This document shows positions 8,761 through 17,805 of a stretch of 64,000 nt of DNA, piece after piece. A model generated the notes under the pieces. It was given only the letters and a program-made list of their open reading frames with translations. It was not told the origin of the DNA and ran no database searches. Source of the stretch: Candidatus Levyibacteriota bacterium (GTDB lineage Bacteria; Patescibacteria; Microgenomatia; Levybacterales; UBA12049); assembly GCA_027334565.1 (NCBI GenBank), contig DAHWUP010000001.1, forward strand, positions 62,001 through 126,000. The letters are read 5' to 3'. The stretch's first letter is position 1. Every line of letters starts with the position of its first letter. Both the position numbers and the translations under genes were made by a program.

Positions 8761-9447
8761 TTAATGTTTCTTCCCGTTATGTTCCACCTTATCTATCTTT
8801 CCGTCCCTGATATGAATTGTACGCTGTGAAAATGCGGCGATGGACGGTTCGTGGGTAATCAAAACGATGGTATGCCCCTGCTTTTGCAGACTTTGAAATA
8901 TTTTCATTATTTCCTCCGCCTGAAGTGTAGAAATATTTCCGGTCGGCTCATCCGCTAAAATTATGGAGGGATTCATCGACAACGCTCTGGCAATTGCCAC
9001 TCTCTGCATTTGTCCGCCGGATAATTGGCTTGAGGTATGCTCCATTCTGTCCGAAAGACCGACGTCGGTAAGCAGTTCCCTGGCCCTTTTTAACCTTTCG
9101 TCATTTGGGATACCGGCATAAACCATCGGCAACATGACATTTTTTATTGCGGTCGTCCTGGGCAATAAATTAAAAGCCTGGAACACAAATCCGATCTTTT
9201 TATTACGGATCTCCGCAAGCTGGTCTTTGGTCAATTTGCTGACATCCTCACCGTCCAAAATATAAGTACCGGAAGTTGGAGAATCCAAAGCTCCCAAAAT
9301 ATGCATTAACGTGGATTTTCCCGAACCGGAAGGACCCATGATCGCCACAAATTCCCCTTTTTTTATCGAGAATGAAACATCATCCAAGGCGACCGTTTCA
9401 ACCCCTTCCATTTTGTAGATTTTAGTAATATGGGAAACGTCTATCAT
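8761..9447 (-). CDS. ABC transporter ATP-binding protein (MacB/LolD family)
   Basis: ATPase subunit for the adjacent permease. The 228-residue protein has Walker A 'GPSGSGKST', Q-loop 'FVFQAFNLLP', signature 'LSGGQMQRVAIARAL', Walker B 'IILADEPTG' and H-loop 'LITHEP'. This is the usual LolD/MacB/YknY set. The gene is 1 bp from the permease and 15 bp from the adaptor gene, within one operon. Confidence 0.95.
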   Translation of the reverse strand: MIDVSHITKIYKMEGVETVALDDVSFSIKKGEFVAIMGPSGSGKSTLMHILGALDSPTSGTYILDGEDVSKLTKDQLAEIRNKKIGFVFQAFNLLPRTTAIKNVMLPMVYAGIPNDERLKRARELLTDVGLSDRMEHTSSQLSGGQMQRVAIARALSMNPSIILADEPTGNISTLQAEEIMKIFQSLQKQGHTIVLITHEPSIAAFSQRTIHIRDGKIDKVEHNGKKH

Positions 9448-9462
9448 AAATCATATTCCTTT

Positions 9463-10743
9463 TTAACCACCTCTAAAGAATAACGCCCTGCCCGCACCAC
9501 CGCCCGCGCCACCACCTCTGGTTGCGCTAAACGGAGACGTACCGCCGGAAGAAGTGGTCGAAGTCTGACTGGTGATGACGGTTTCGCCTTCACTAAGTCC
9601 GGAGGTAATCACTGTTTGCGAACTCGATGAGTCTCCGACCTGAACCGAAACCGTTACCGGTTGGCTGTTTTGTAAGACCTTGACCGATGAGGCTGTTCCG
9701 ACCGTCTGAACGGCACTTGAGGGGACCAGCAATACGTTATCGTCAACTTTGGTGATGATATTGGCGGTTGCGCTCATGTTGGGAAGGATGTCGTTTTCGG
9801 ATTCGTCAAGCTGAATGATCGCGGGATATGTTACAACTCCGGACGATACCGTTCCTGTCGTATCGATACCCAAGACCTTACCGGTAAATGTTTTGTTGGG
9901 AAGTGCGTCAAAAGTAATTGTCGCTTCTTGTCCTACCTTAATCTGCGGCGCATCGACCTCGGAAACGCTGACCGATACCGTAGCCGCGTTTCCGGTTTGA
10001 ATCGACGCTACGGTTTGGTTGGATATATTGGTTGAAGAACCCGCACTGGTGTTGCTTGAACCTATTTGCATCCCTTTGGTGATCAAAAGGTCACTGACCG
10101 TACCTGAGGTGGGTGCAACTATTGTCCCCGATGTTAACTGATAGGAGATTTGGGCATTGTTGACGTTGGCCTGCGCCTGGGCAATGACGTTGGTTTGATT
10201 TTCGTAAGCCGCTTCCGCCGCGAGCCAGGCTGCCTGTTCTTCTATATAAACGGGGTCCTGCATGTCCTGTTGCGTCGGATTGGTTATCCCTTTATCGTTC
10301 ACGAATTTTTGGTTGGCGACAAATTCCTGGTTCTGTAACGTATAAAGCTGTGCCTGAGCGCTGCTCAAGTTATTCTGTGCGGAGATCAAAGATGAATAAG
10401 CCTGGGCCTGTCTTTGCTGCCCGGCGGTATCTAGCGTCACATCGGCTATTTTATCGCCCTTATTGACAGATTGCCCAGATTTTACATATACGTTGGTAAC
10501 TATGCCCGACGCCTGGGTCACCACGCTTACCTTATTGGAAACAGCCACAGAGCCTGTCTCACTTAACGAAACCACCAGGGTTCCTTTGGTCACCTGGGCT
10601 GTCTGATACTGGACGCTGTTAGAGGATGAACTAAGTCTTGCGTATGTAAGATATCCTAAAATTACAATGATGATAATTGCCGCAACTTTTTTTCTGACAC
10701 TCAGGTTTTTGATAAAATTTAAAGCCTTTTTGATTAATTGCAT
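9463..10743 (-). CDS. HlyD/MacA-type adaptor protein
   Basis: The 426-residue membrane-fusion-type subunit has an N-terminal helix (about 19-36), a split biotinyl-lipoyl domain ('VTNVYVKSGQSVNKGDKIADV', later 'GTIVAPTSGTVSDL'), an alpha hairpin rich in Gln/Ala (about 110-200), and beta-barrel and proximal domains ('VGQEATITFDALPNKTFTGKV', 'VLLVPSSAV'). The C-terminus is a Gly/Ala/Arg-rich tail. In a one-membrane cell such adaptors (as in YknX) pair with MacB-like permeases. It lies in the same operon as the ABC subunits. Confidence 0.92.
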   Translation of the reverse strand: MQLIKKALNFIKNLSVRKKVAAIIIIVILGYLTYARLSSSSNSVQYQTAQVTKGTLVVSLSETGSVAVSNKVSVVTQASGIVTNVYVKSGQSVNKGDKIADVTLDTAGQQRQAQAYSSLISAQNNLSSAQAQLYTLQNQEFVANQKFVNDKGITNPTQQDMQDPVYIEEQAAWLAAEAAYENQTNVIAQAQANVNNAQISYQLTSGTIVAPTSGTVSDLLITKGMQIGSSNTSAGSSTNISNQTVASIQTGNAATVSVSVSEVDAPQIKVGQEATITFDALPNKTFTGKVLGIDTTGTVSSGVVTYPAIIQLDESENDILPNMSATANIITKVDDNVLLVPSSAVQTVGTASSVKVLQNSQPVTVSVQVGDSSSSQTVITSGLSEGETVITSQTSTTSSGGTSPFSATRGGGAGGGAGRALFFRGG

Positions 10744-10788
10744 TTTGCCTATGATACCGGACTAAACTGAAAAGTTCCTTAAAATAAA

Positions 10789-11820
10789 TTAAGCCGTATT
10801 CAATAAAATCGTAAATTTGGTTCCCTTATTCGTCTCGCTTTCAACGCTTATAGTCCCATTATGCAAAGTTACGATCCTTTTTGCAATAGAAAGCCCTAAC
10901 CCGTAACCCTGGTAATCGTTTTTCGTCCTGGATTTTTCCGCTCTATAAAATCGATCGAATATAAACGGTAAATCTTCTTTGGCGATGCCGATGCCCTGGT
11001 CCTCAACCGTGATTTGAATTTTGGAATCGTACTTTTTGGCAGATACCTTGACCGTCTTCCCTTGCTTACTGTATTTAACCGCGTTATCCAACAGAATCAC
11101 AAACAGTTCGGTCAGGCTTTTTTCATTACCGATAAGATTCACTCTCGGTAGATTTATTAATATCTTTATCTTTTTATTTTTCGCCTGCGCATTAACTTTT
11201 TCCAATGCCTGGTTCAATATTTTCTGCAGTAAAAGCTTTGATATGCTCATATTACCGTTCAGTCTCTGGTATTGATTAAGCTTGATCAGCTCGTCAGACA
11301 GAACCTGCAGACTGTTAACGTCCTCAAGATTACTTGCCATCAATTTCTTGGCTTTTTCGATTGTAAAATTCTTATCGCGTAAATTTACTTCAATGGCGGT
11401 TTTTAACGATGTTAAGGGCGTGTTGAGCTCATGCGAAGCATCGGTGATGAAACGGTTCTGCTCATCAACCATCTCTTTGATCGGCCTTAAGGTTCTTCCC
11501 GCCAAAAAATAACCCGCAAAGGAAGAAAAAAACAAGATCATCAAGTTAATTAAAAATAACCCTTCGGCAACCCTTGTCTTGGTAGCCTGTATAAGCGCCG
11601 GGTTTGGTATTACGGGTAAAGGAATATCCTGATCCCATACCGGTAGTTGAACATTTTGTTGGATAGATTGTGGATGCTGCAATCTGTAATCTTCAATTCG
11701 TAATACCCGGGTGAATTCTCTGGTAGAACCTACATAAATGACCACGCTAAAGGAGATGCTGACGGCCATGATGATAAACAGGTACCAGACCGTCAATTTT
11801 AATCTTGCTTTGGTAAACAT
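10789..11820 (-). CDS. Sensor histidine kinase
   Basis: Membrane kinase of a two-component pair. The 343-residue protein has two transmembrane helices (about 10-30 and 90-110) enclosing a short extracytoplasmic loop of about 60 residues, then the HisKA phospho-acceptor 'DASHELNTPLTSL'. The ATPase lid follows: N box 'LLDNAVKYS', G1 'DQGIGI', F box 'FDRFYRAEKS', G2 'GYGLGLSIAK'. HELNTPL replaces the common HELRTPL. Its start codon abuts the regulator's stop. The downstream exporter suggests it senses envelope stress or an exported compound. Confidence 0.94.
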   Translation of the reverse strand: MFTKARLKLTVWYLFIIMAVSISFSVVIYVGSTREFTRVLRIEDYRLQHPQSIQQNVQLPVWDQDIPLPVIPNPALIQATKTRVAEGLFLINLMILFFSSFAGYFLAGRTLRPIKEMVDEQNRFITDASHELNTPLTSLKTAIEVNLRDKNFTIEKAKKLMASNLEDVNSLQVLSDELIKLNQYQRLNGNMSISKLLLQKILNQALEKVNAQAKNKKIKILINLPRVNLIGNEKSLTELFVILLDNAVKYSKQGKTVKVSAKKYDSKIQITVEDQGIGIAKEDLPFIFDRFYRAEKSRTKNDYQGYGLGLSIAKRIVTLHNGTISVESETNKGTKFTILLNTA

Positions 11821-12498
11821 TTACTTATCCCCCAGACGATAGCCAAAACCTCTCACCGTGTGAATCAACGGTTTTGAGCTGCTGAACGGTTTATCTATCT
11901 TATTGCGAAGATAACCGATGAAGACCTCGACCGTATTAGGCAAAATATCGGCGTCGTAATTCCAAACGTGACTGATAATCTGATCCTTGGTTAAGATTTT
12001 ACCCTCGTGCCTCATCAAAAATTCAAGGATCGCAAACTCTTTCGATGACAGGTCTATCTGCTTATTTGCTCTTTTGACTTCAAAACTGGTCGAATTAAGC
12101 GACAAATTACCGACATTCAAAATATCGCTAACGGAATTTCTCGGCCTTCTTGCCAGAGCTTTAATTCTTGCCAGAAGCTCTTCGAACGCAAAAGGTTTGG
12201 TAAGATAATCGTCCGCTCCGTTGTTTAAACCCTCAACCTTATCCATTATTTGACTTTTGGCGGTTAAAATTAAAACTGGAGTGTGGTTATTCATTTCCCG
12301 CAGTTTTTTGCAAATACTTAATCCGTCCATCCCGGGGAGAAGCCTGTCTAAAATGATAAGATCGTACGATTCGCTCGAAGCAAGGTCATATCCGGTGGTG
12401 CCTTCATATGCCAAATCCACTATGATATTTTCCTGCGACAACCCCTGCTTGATGGAATTGGCAATTTTATGTTCGTCCTCAACCAGCAATACCTTCAT
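11821..12498 (-). CDS. OmpR/PhoB-family response regulator
   Basis: DNA-binding regulator paired with the kinase. The 225-residue protein has a receiver domain (about 1-115) with acidic residues 'VEDE', phospho-acceptor Asp in 'LIILDRLLPGMDG', 'LTAKS' and 'DDYLTKPFAFEEL'. A winged helix follows (about 128-222) with 'SSKEFAILEFLMRHEGKILTK' in two parts and 'TVEVFIGYLRNKID', 'IHTVRGFGYRLG'. It is the first gene of the operon, with an extended -10 box six bases before its ATG. Confidence 0.95.
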   Translation of the reverse strand: MKVLLVEDEHKIANSIKQGLSQENIIVDLAYEGTTGYDLASSESYDLIILDRLLPGMDGLSICKKLREMNNHTPVLILTAKSQIMDKVEGLNNGADDYLTKPFAFEELLARIKALARRPRNSVSDILNVGNLSLNSTSFEVKRANKQIDLSSKEFAILEFLMRHEGKILTKDQIISHVWNYDADILPNTVEVFIGYLRNKIDKPFSSSKPLIHTVRGFGYRLGDK

Positions 12499-12504
12499 GC
12501 GATG

Positions 12505-12513
12505 ATTATAGCA
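12505..12513 (-). promoter_or_regulatory. Extended -10 promoter, response-regulator operon
   Basis: On the minus strand TGC-TATAAT is followed by six bases and then the ATG at 12498. The expected start of transcription coincides with the start codon, so the mRNA should be leaderless. No good -35 hexamer is seen. Confidence 0.65.
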
Positions 12514-12543
12514 AAGAAGGCTTAAAATTACCTGAGATTTATA

Positions 12544-14412
12544 CTAAAACAACTGTTCGAATAGAGGCTGGGATAGTTTGGCTATCTCCGAATGCATCAG
12601 TTCTTTGAGAAACTCTTCAAGGTCTGCGGTCGCGACACAAACATAAGAGTCCGCACTGCCGTAATAAACGTAAAGTGTTTTATCGATTACAACCGCTCCG
12701 CAGGGATAGACCACTCCGGCTTTAAAACCGTTGTTCTCATATGAAGCATCCGGTTCAAGGATCGCGGACTTACTTCGATGCAACACCTTGGTCGGGTCTT
12801 TAAGATCCAAAAGCATTGCGCCGACTTTATATTTTGAGGAATCTTGTTCACCGACCGACTGGTAAATCAACAGCCATCCGTATTTTGTTTTAATCGGCGG
12901 CGCGCCGGCTCCGATCTTCCTTGAATCCCAAAAATCGGGACGCGGCTCGATCTTATATTCTCCCTTGAGCCATTTGGTTCCGTCGAAATTAAGATCGTCC
13001 ACGAAATCTATGAGGATGTTCGGATAAATTCTGTGCATGATCACGAATTTTCCGTTTATTTTCTCGGGAAAGATCACACAGGATTTATCAACCACACCGG
13101 GCGGCGAGATCAAAATCGGTCTTTCCCAAAGCCATCGGCGGTTAAGAAAATTATCTTCGGAAATCGAGGTTAAAGCGACCCTCGGCGGATTTGTCCCGTC
13201 AAAAGCCACATAGGTTAAATAAAATTTATCGTCGAGCTTGGTGATCCTCGGGTCCTCAACGCCGCCGTATCCACCGCCCGATACATAAATCAGGCTTAAA
13301 TCTTCCGGGTGCAAATTATTATTGACCTCGAATTGAGCCGTGGGAGCATAAACCGGTTCTTCGAATCTTTCGTCGACATGCAGGCCGTCGGAACTGGTAG
13401 CATAACCTAAGACGGAAATATAATCGTTACCCTGAGCCCGATAGAAAAGATGGACCTTGCCCTGATAATAGATTGCCGCAGGATTGAAGGTATTGAATGC
13501 TTCCCACGGGTTCTTGGTATTCGGACTGATGATCGGATTGTGGGCATGTCTTTCCAAGCGCAATGAAATGTCTTTGGACTTGTTTGCTTCCGAGGTTTTA
13601 AACAGTGCGAATACGGCGGCATAGATTCCCCCACCCTCATTCTGCCAATAGGAAATAAGCTGGCCGTTTATCAAACCCGTACCTATCAAAGAAAGCTTGG
13701 TATTTTGCGAAGGCGGAGTAACCCAAACCGGTTCTTTTGCCCTCCAAAGTAAATGCGAAGGATTGTTTAGGTCAAAAAGCGCAACTCCGGTCATGTACTG
13801 ACCCGACACAAACGAATTATACAAAACCAGAATTCCTTTTCCTGTCACCAGAACGTATGAAACCTCCAAATCTCCCTGATCGAAATATTCTTTTCTTGGT
13901 GCCAAAACGCAGGTGGATTTTTCCCATTCCACCAAGTTTTTCGAATAATACAGATGGATCGACTTACTCCCCCCGTACATAAAGAATTTCTTGTCGTTGA
14001 CAAAATTACCAACGATTGTCCCGTTCTCGTTGAACTTAAGCATCGACCCTTCGTAACCAAAATCCTCTTCAAGCGTTTTCGCCCAGGCTTTTTCGATCGT
14101 TTCCTCGTTACTAACGGCTTTGCGGTAGGTTAAAAGCAGTTCATCACCGAAGTTATAGAGATTAAAGTTTGAAGTTTTGGAAACATCCTCTTTTTCGCCT
14201 TTATCTTTGACGATCGAGAAAACGCGGGTTTCTTTGTTAAAGTCCAAACCGTCGTCGCTTACGGCAATCTCGAAGCTATCGCTTGCAGACTTATGAGGTT
14301 GAAATAGTAAATAAACTTTATCTTCTTGAGAATAAACACCCAACCCACGGGCAGTGGACAGTTTCCCCAATGCAATTATAGGCTGCCTTTGGGCTCCTTT
14401 TTTATCATCCAT
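12544..14412 (-). CDS. GH130-like beta-propeller glycosidase/phosphorylase
   Basis: The C-terminal half (about 285-605) matches the five-bladed propeller of glycoside hydrolase family 130 (beta-mannoside phosphorylases and hydrolases): 'HAHNPIISPNTKNPWEAF', 'FNPAAIYYQGKVHLFYRAQG', 'GVEDPRITKLDDKFYLTY', 'KIGAGAPPIKTKYGWLLIY' and 'YPCGAVVIDKTLYVYYG'. The N-terminal 270 residues look like a second, divergent propeller ('VYLLFQPHKSASDSFEIAVS', 'SIHLYYSKNLVEWEKS'). At 622 residues it is about twice a simple GH130 enzyme. No signal peptide is seen, so it acts in the cytoplasm. It could degrade mannan-type oligosaccharides or remodel glycans; substrate unknown. Confidence 0.8.
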   Translation of the reverse strand: MDDKKGAQRQPIIALGKLSTARGLGVYSQEDKVYLLFQPHKSASDSFEIAVSDDGLDFNKETRVFSIVKDKGEKEDVSKTSNFNLYNFGDELLLTYRKAVSNEETIEKAWAKTLEEDFGYEGSMLKFNENGTIVGNFVNDKKFFMYGGSKSIHLYYSKNLVEWEKSTCVLAPRKEYFDQGDLEVSYVLVTGKGILVLYNSFVSGQYMTGVALFDLNNPSHLLWRAKEPVWVTPPSQNTKLSLIGTGLINGQLISYWQNEGGGIYAAVFALFKTSEANKSKDISLRLERHAHNPIISPNTKNPWEAFNTFNPAAIYYQGKVHLFYRAQGNDYISVLGYATSSDGLHVDERFEEPVYAPTAQFEVNNNLHPEDLSLIYVSGGGYGGVEDPRITKLDDKFYLTYVAFDGTNPPRVALTSISEDNFLNRRWLWERPILISPPGVVDKSCVIFPEKINGKFVIMHRIYPNILIDFVDDLNFDGTKWLKGEYKIEPRPDFWDSRKIGAGAPPIKTKYGWLLIYQSVGEQDSSKYKVGAMLLDLKDPTKVLHRSKSAILEPDASYENNGFKAGVVYPCGAVVIDKTLYVYYGSADSYVCVATADLEEFLKELMHSEIAKLSQPLFEQLF

Positions 14413-14496
14413 AAACGGGTCAGAATTTATGTTCTGATTTTAGACTAGCAATTATTTTAAGGTTAGTCAATACGCATAAATATTAGAGGCCATAAT

Positions 14497-14525
14497 TTGT
14501 ATTTACGTCGTAATCTTAATATAAT
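14497..14525 (+). promoter_or_regulatory. Promoter of the VIT1-like gene
   Basis: -35 TTGTAT (14497-14502), 17-base spacer, -10 TATAAT (14520-14525), then six bases to the ATG at 14532. The transcript is predicted to be leaderless. Confidence 0.7.
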
Positions 14526-14531
14526 TTATGA

Positions 14532-15248
14532 ATGATAAAACAAAACTTAGCACATGGTAAGGCGGAACGAACGAATACGACGCACAAACTTAATTGGTTA
14601 AGGGCGTCCGTACTGGGTGCCGATGACGGGATCGTTTCGGTGGCGGGCCTGGTGATGGGCGTCGCCGGCGCAACAAATTCTACCGGGACTATTTTTGCCG
14701 CCGGTTTGGCAGGTATAATCGCCGGGTCTATTTCCATGGCGGCCGGTGAATTCGTTTCGGTCAGTAGCTCCAGGGATACCGAAAAGGCATTACTTAAAAA
14801 AGAACGGTTCGAGCTTGAAAACTTCCCGCAAGAAGAATTGTCGGAATTAACCCGCATTTATGAACAAAAAGGACTATCGCACAATACGGCTAAAAGGGTG
14901 GCCTTGGAGCTTTCCAAGAATGATGCCTTCGCCGCCCATGCCCATGCCGAGTTAAACATTGACCCCCAAAACCTCACCAACCCCTGGCATGCTGCTTTTG
15001 CCTCAGCCATGTCTTTTCTTGCCGGTGCGATCATTCCGCTACTAACAATTCTTCTTACGCCGTTAAACCTTCGTTTACCTTTAACTTTTATCTCGGTGGC
15101 TATTGCTTTGGGAGTAACAGGCTTCTTAAGCGCTAAAATAGGAGATGCGGATTCAAAGCAAGCGATTTTAAGGGTCGTTACCGGCGGGGTATTGGCAATG
15201 CTTATAACTTATTTCATAGGAAAAATGTTCGCCGTATCAGGTCTGTAG
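14532..15248 (+). CDS. VIT1/CCC1-family metal transporter
   Basis: Membrane protein of the vacuolar iron/manganese transporter family, which moves Fe2+ or Mn2+ out of the cytoplasm. The 238-residue protein has the TM1 signature 'LGADDGIVSVAGLVMGVAGA', the TM2 region 'GIIAGSISMAAGEFVSVSS' and a cytoplasmic acidic metal-binding loop (about 80-150, many Glu/His). Three C-terminal helices follow. The start ATG at 14532 is preferred over ATG 14528, which is out of frame. It converges with the HAD gene and overlaps it by 12 bp. Confidence 0.92.
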   Translation: MIKQNLAHGKAERTNTTHKLNWLRASVLGADDGIVSVAGLVMGVAGATNSTGTIFAAGLAGIIAGSISMAAGEFVSVSSSRDTEKALLKKERFELENFPQEELSELTRIYEQKGLSHNTAKRVALELSKNDAFAAHAHAELNIDPQNLTNPWHAAFASAMSFLAGAIIPLLTILLTPLNLRLPLTFISVAIALGVTGFLSAKIGDADSKQAILRVVTGGVLAMLITYFIGKMFAVSGL

Positions 15249-15899
15249 AAAATTTACGACCTTCTCCGGTATGTCTTCCCAGTTTTTACACTGAATCACT
15301 TTTAACGGAGTTTGGGGAATTTCCAAATTATTGTATAAAAATATAGTTCCTTTATAACTCGCGTCCAAATAATTTATCAAAGCCGGGTTATCGTCGATTA
15401 TTCCCAAAACGTGCGGGTATAAAAACCTAAGCGTTTCAGCTTTCCAGATACTCCCCTCTTCAAGCGGCAGGTCGTCGGGCTTGGCTATCACCGGAGCTTT
15501 GGGGAAACCGTGTTTTCTCAACCATTTTTCCGTTCCGGGTATGACGCTTTGACCTCTGATTGTCAAATAACAAACCACGGGAATTATTTTATCGATCCTC
15601 TCAACCATCTTATTTGAATTTTCTATAAGTGGCAACAATTCCTGGATTTCGTTTGATTTTCTTGCCATTTCCATCCATTCATACGCCTCGCGTGACTGCC
15701 AATGAGGGACGTTTTGAACAAGTTGATATTTCGTTCTTATTTCGGTAAGCGATAAATCTTTAGGACCTCCGAACTTCTCCTGAAGGCTTTGCGCCCAATA
15801 ACTCCACGTAAAAGACAACGTATCATCGATGTCCAAGGCTAATCCCTTAATCTTATTTTTAACAAGACCTGTCTTTAATTTTTTGACGGACATAAGCAT
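15237..15899 (-). CDS. HAD-superfamily hydrolase
   Basis: The 220-residue protein has HAD motif I 'LALDIDDTLSFTW', a helical cap, a motif II region 'VCYLTIRGQS', the motif III lysine region 'VIAKPDDLPLEEGSIWKAE' and motif IV 'VLGIIDDNPALINYL'. It is probably a phosphatase of small phosphorylated metabolites; the substrate cannot be told. It stands alone, with its own extended -10 promoter and predicted leaderless start. Confidence 0.82.
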   Translation of the reverse strand: MLMSVKKLKTGLVKNKIKGLALDIDDTLSFTWSYWAQSLQEKFGGPKDLSLTEIRTKYQLVQNVPHWQSREAYEWMEMARKSNEIQELLPLIENSNKMVERIDKIIPVVCYLTIRGQSVIPGTEKWLRKHGFPKAPVIAKPDDLPLEEGSIWKAETLRFLYPHVLGIIDDNPALINYLDASYKGTIFLYNNLEIPQTPLKVIQCKNWEDIPEKVVNFLQT

Positions 15900-15905
15900 G
15901 AACCT

Positions 15906-15914
15906 ATTATAACA
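15906..15914 (-). promoter_or_regulatory. Extended -10 promoter, HAD gene
   Basis: TGT-TATAAT on the minus strand, then six bases and the ATG at 15899. This predicts a leaderless transcript. Confidence 0.65.
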
Positions 15915-15944
15915 GAGGCTAAAAATCGAAATTTTGCACCTAGA

Positions 15945-17699
15945 TCAATAGCCCAATTTTGTTATCAGGATGATATGATCGACGTTATATGCCGGATCCG
16001 CGATCGCATGGATTACATAATTTGAGAGCCTGGCATCGGTAGTTGCCACCAGCTGTTGTAAAACAGGTGTCGTTTGGTTGGTTACGTCTATCGCGGTGAT
16101 ATCGCTTTTTGAGATAGCACTGATGCAGTTTTCCAGCGAAACGGGTTGAAAAGTCGCAAGGTTAAGGCCGGGTTTGTCGAAAAATTGAAAACCCAGTATA
16201 TCGCTGTCCCAGAGACTTTGAGAAAGCATCACCTTTGCTCCCCGGGTTTGATTGAGATAATTTATCAGCGTCTGCTGCGCCGCATTATGAAAATAATAAT
16301 TCCAGTAGTAATTCTGAGGATTCACTTTAAGTTGGTTAAAATACCAGTTCCAGTTTAAAAAACAGCTAATTAAAACTATGGCACTTAAAGCTATCGTTAT
16401 CTCTTTTACATGAGTTTTTTTACCTTTTACATAAATGGCAAAAAGTCCGAATGCAGCCGCAAACAATATCACTGCTATCCAGCCGGAAATTCTTAAAGCA
16501 TGAGGATGTCCCAATCCGTAATAATGAAACTCGGAGATCCGTTCGATCGAAAAAATATCGCTTACAAAAGGGGGGAACATCAACAAGAATGTAACCCAAA
16601 ACAAACCTCTCTTTCTAACATACAGGTAGATAAAACCGATTGCGGCCAGGACGATTGTTATAGGCCCAAAAGGCGGGATACCCGCAGGATTATGTTCCGG
16701 ATTCGGATCGCCCGTGATTGGGAACGTGCCTGTTCGGTATATGTTGCCCCAAAATTCTTTGACGAATTCGGTCGGGCTATAATGCTGTGCAAAAATCGAG
16801 ATGTCGGATGCCCTTGACCAAAGCTGCTGCGGATACAAGAACTGAAAACTGACCAGAGCCGTTCCGGCGACAAAAATGATTCCAAAAAACAACAGCACCC
16901 TGGACAAATACTTTTTGGGGTTATCTTTTCTGATCAGATAGATCGTGATTATCATAATCGCAATGGCAAAAGGCCGGAAGTTTAAATATGTATATAAACC
17001 GCCGACCAAAGAAAGCCCCACCGCCAAAAGATAATATAAATTTTTTGTTTTATGGTATAAAGCCAAAAATATGGCCGTTAAGACCTGGAAAAACAACGAA
17101 GGGATAGGCTCATAAGCAAGACGTGAAAGAACGATTTGCGTATATTGAAATGCCATCAACAGGGCTCCTAAAATCGATATCGGAACAGGTAAATAAAGCC
17201 GAAGCAAAATATAAAAAATGCCGACGGTCAAAGCGCCCATCACGGCGATCGGAAGCCTTAAAGCCAAAACCGTATGCCCCAAAAGCTCGACGCTTGTACC
17301 GATGGCGTAAGTAACCGGCATCGAGTAAGGATGATCAAGCACAAAAGGCGGTAACTGGTTTTGTTTGATAAAACTTACGGCATAGGTTCCGACGGCGATC
17401 TCGTCGCCCCAAAGCCCCGGAGATAACTCATCTATCTTATATAATCTTATCCAAAGAGACAGAACTATTAAAAGAAAGACCAGAACGATTTCTTTGTTAT
17501 GAGCTTTGATCGTGCCGAAAATATCCGTTTTGGCAAAAATAATTACCCAAAGGATAATGATAGTCGCAAAATGGATGAACATCAAATAGGTCGGGTAAGA
17601 TCTTGTGTACAAAAACAAAAAGAACAAAAAGGTGTTAAAAACGGCAATCAAACCGATTATTTTAAAGGAGATTGACAAGCCAAATATTTTGGATAACAT
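15945..17699 (-). CDS. GT39-like membrane glycosyltransferase
   Basis: Polytopic protein of 584 residues with about 11-12 membrane helices, in the PMT/ArnT-like GT-C fold. The catalytic-type first loop carries the acidic motif 'YKIDELSPGLWGDEIAVGT', with further conserved loops 'FVLDHPYSMPVTYA' and 'LRLPIAVMGALTVGIFY'. A C-terminal extracytoplasmic domain of about 130 residues follows ('RGAKVMLSQSLWDSDIL'). It transfers sugars from polyprenyl-phosphate donors to outside acceptors. It stands alone, divergent from the zinc-finger gene. Confidence 0.85.
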   Translation of the reverse strand: MLSKIFGLSISFKIIGLIAVFNTFLFFLFLYTRSYPTYLMFIHFATIIILWVIIFAKTDIFGTIKAHNKEIVLVFLLIVLSLWIRLYKIDELSPGLWGDEIAVGTYAVSFIKQNQLPPFVLDHPYSMPVTYAIGTSVELLGHTVLALRLPIAVMGALTVGIFYILLRLYLPVPISILGALLMAFQYTQIVLSRLAYEPIPSLFFQVLTAIFLALYHKTKNLYYLLAVGLSLVGGLYTYLNFRPFAIAIMIITIYLIRKDNPKKYLSRVLLFFGIIFVAGTALVSFQFLYPQQLWSRASDISIFAQHYSPTEFVKEFWGNIYRTGTFPITGDPNPEHNPAGIPPFGPITIVLAAIGFIYLYVRKRGLFWVTFLLMFPPFVSDIFSIERISEFHYYGLGHPHALRISGWIAVILFAAAFGLFAIYVKGKKTHVKEITIALSAIVLISCFLNWNWYFNQLKVNPQNYYWNYYFHNAAQQTLINYLNQTRGAKVMLSQSLWDSDILGFQFFDKPGLNLATFQPVSLENCISAISKSDITAIDVTNQTTPVLQQLVATTDARLSNYVIHAIADPAYNVDHIILITKLGY

Positions 17700-17786
17700 T
17701 TGTCAAGCTAAATATTAAAATCATTGTAGTGAAAAGGATGGAATTAATCAATCGGGTTTAATCATTTAAAAATTTGTGGCGATTGA

Positions 17787-17795
17787 TGATATAAT
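17787..17795 (+). promoter_or_regulatory. Extended -10 promoter, zf-TFIIB gene
   Basis: TGA-TATAAT followed by ten bases and the ATG at 17806, so any 5' UTR would be about four bases. A second weaker box TATAAC lies at 17798-17803. Confidence 0.5.
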
Positions 17796-17805
17796 GATAT
17801 AACTT

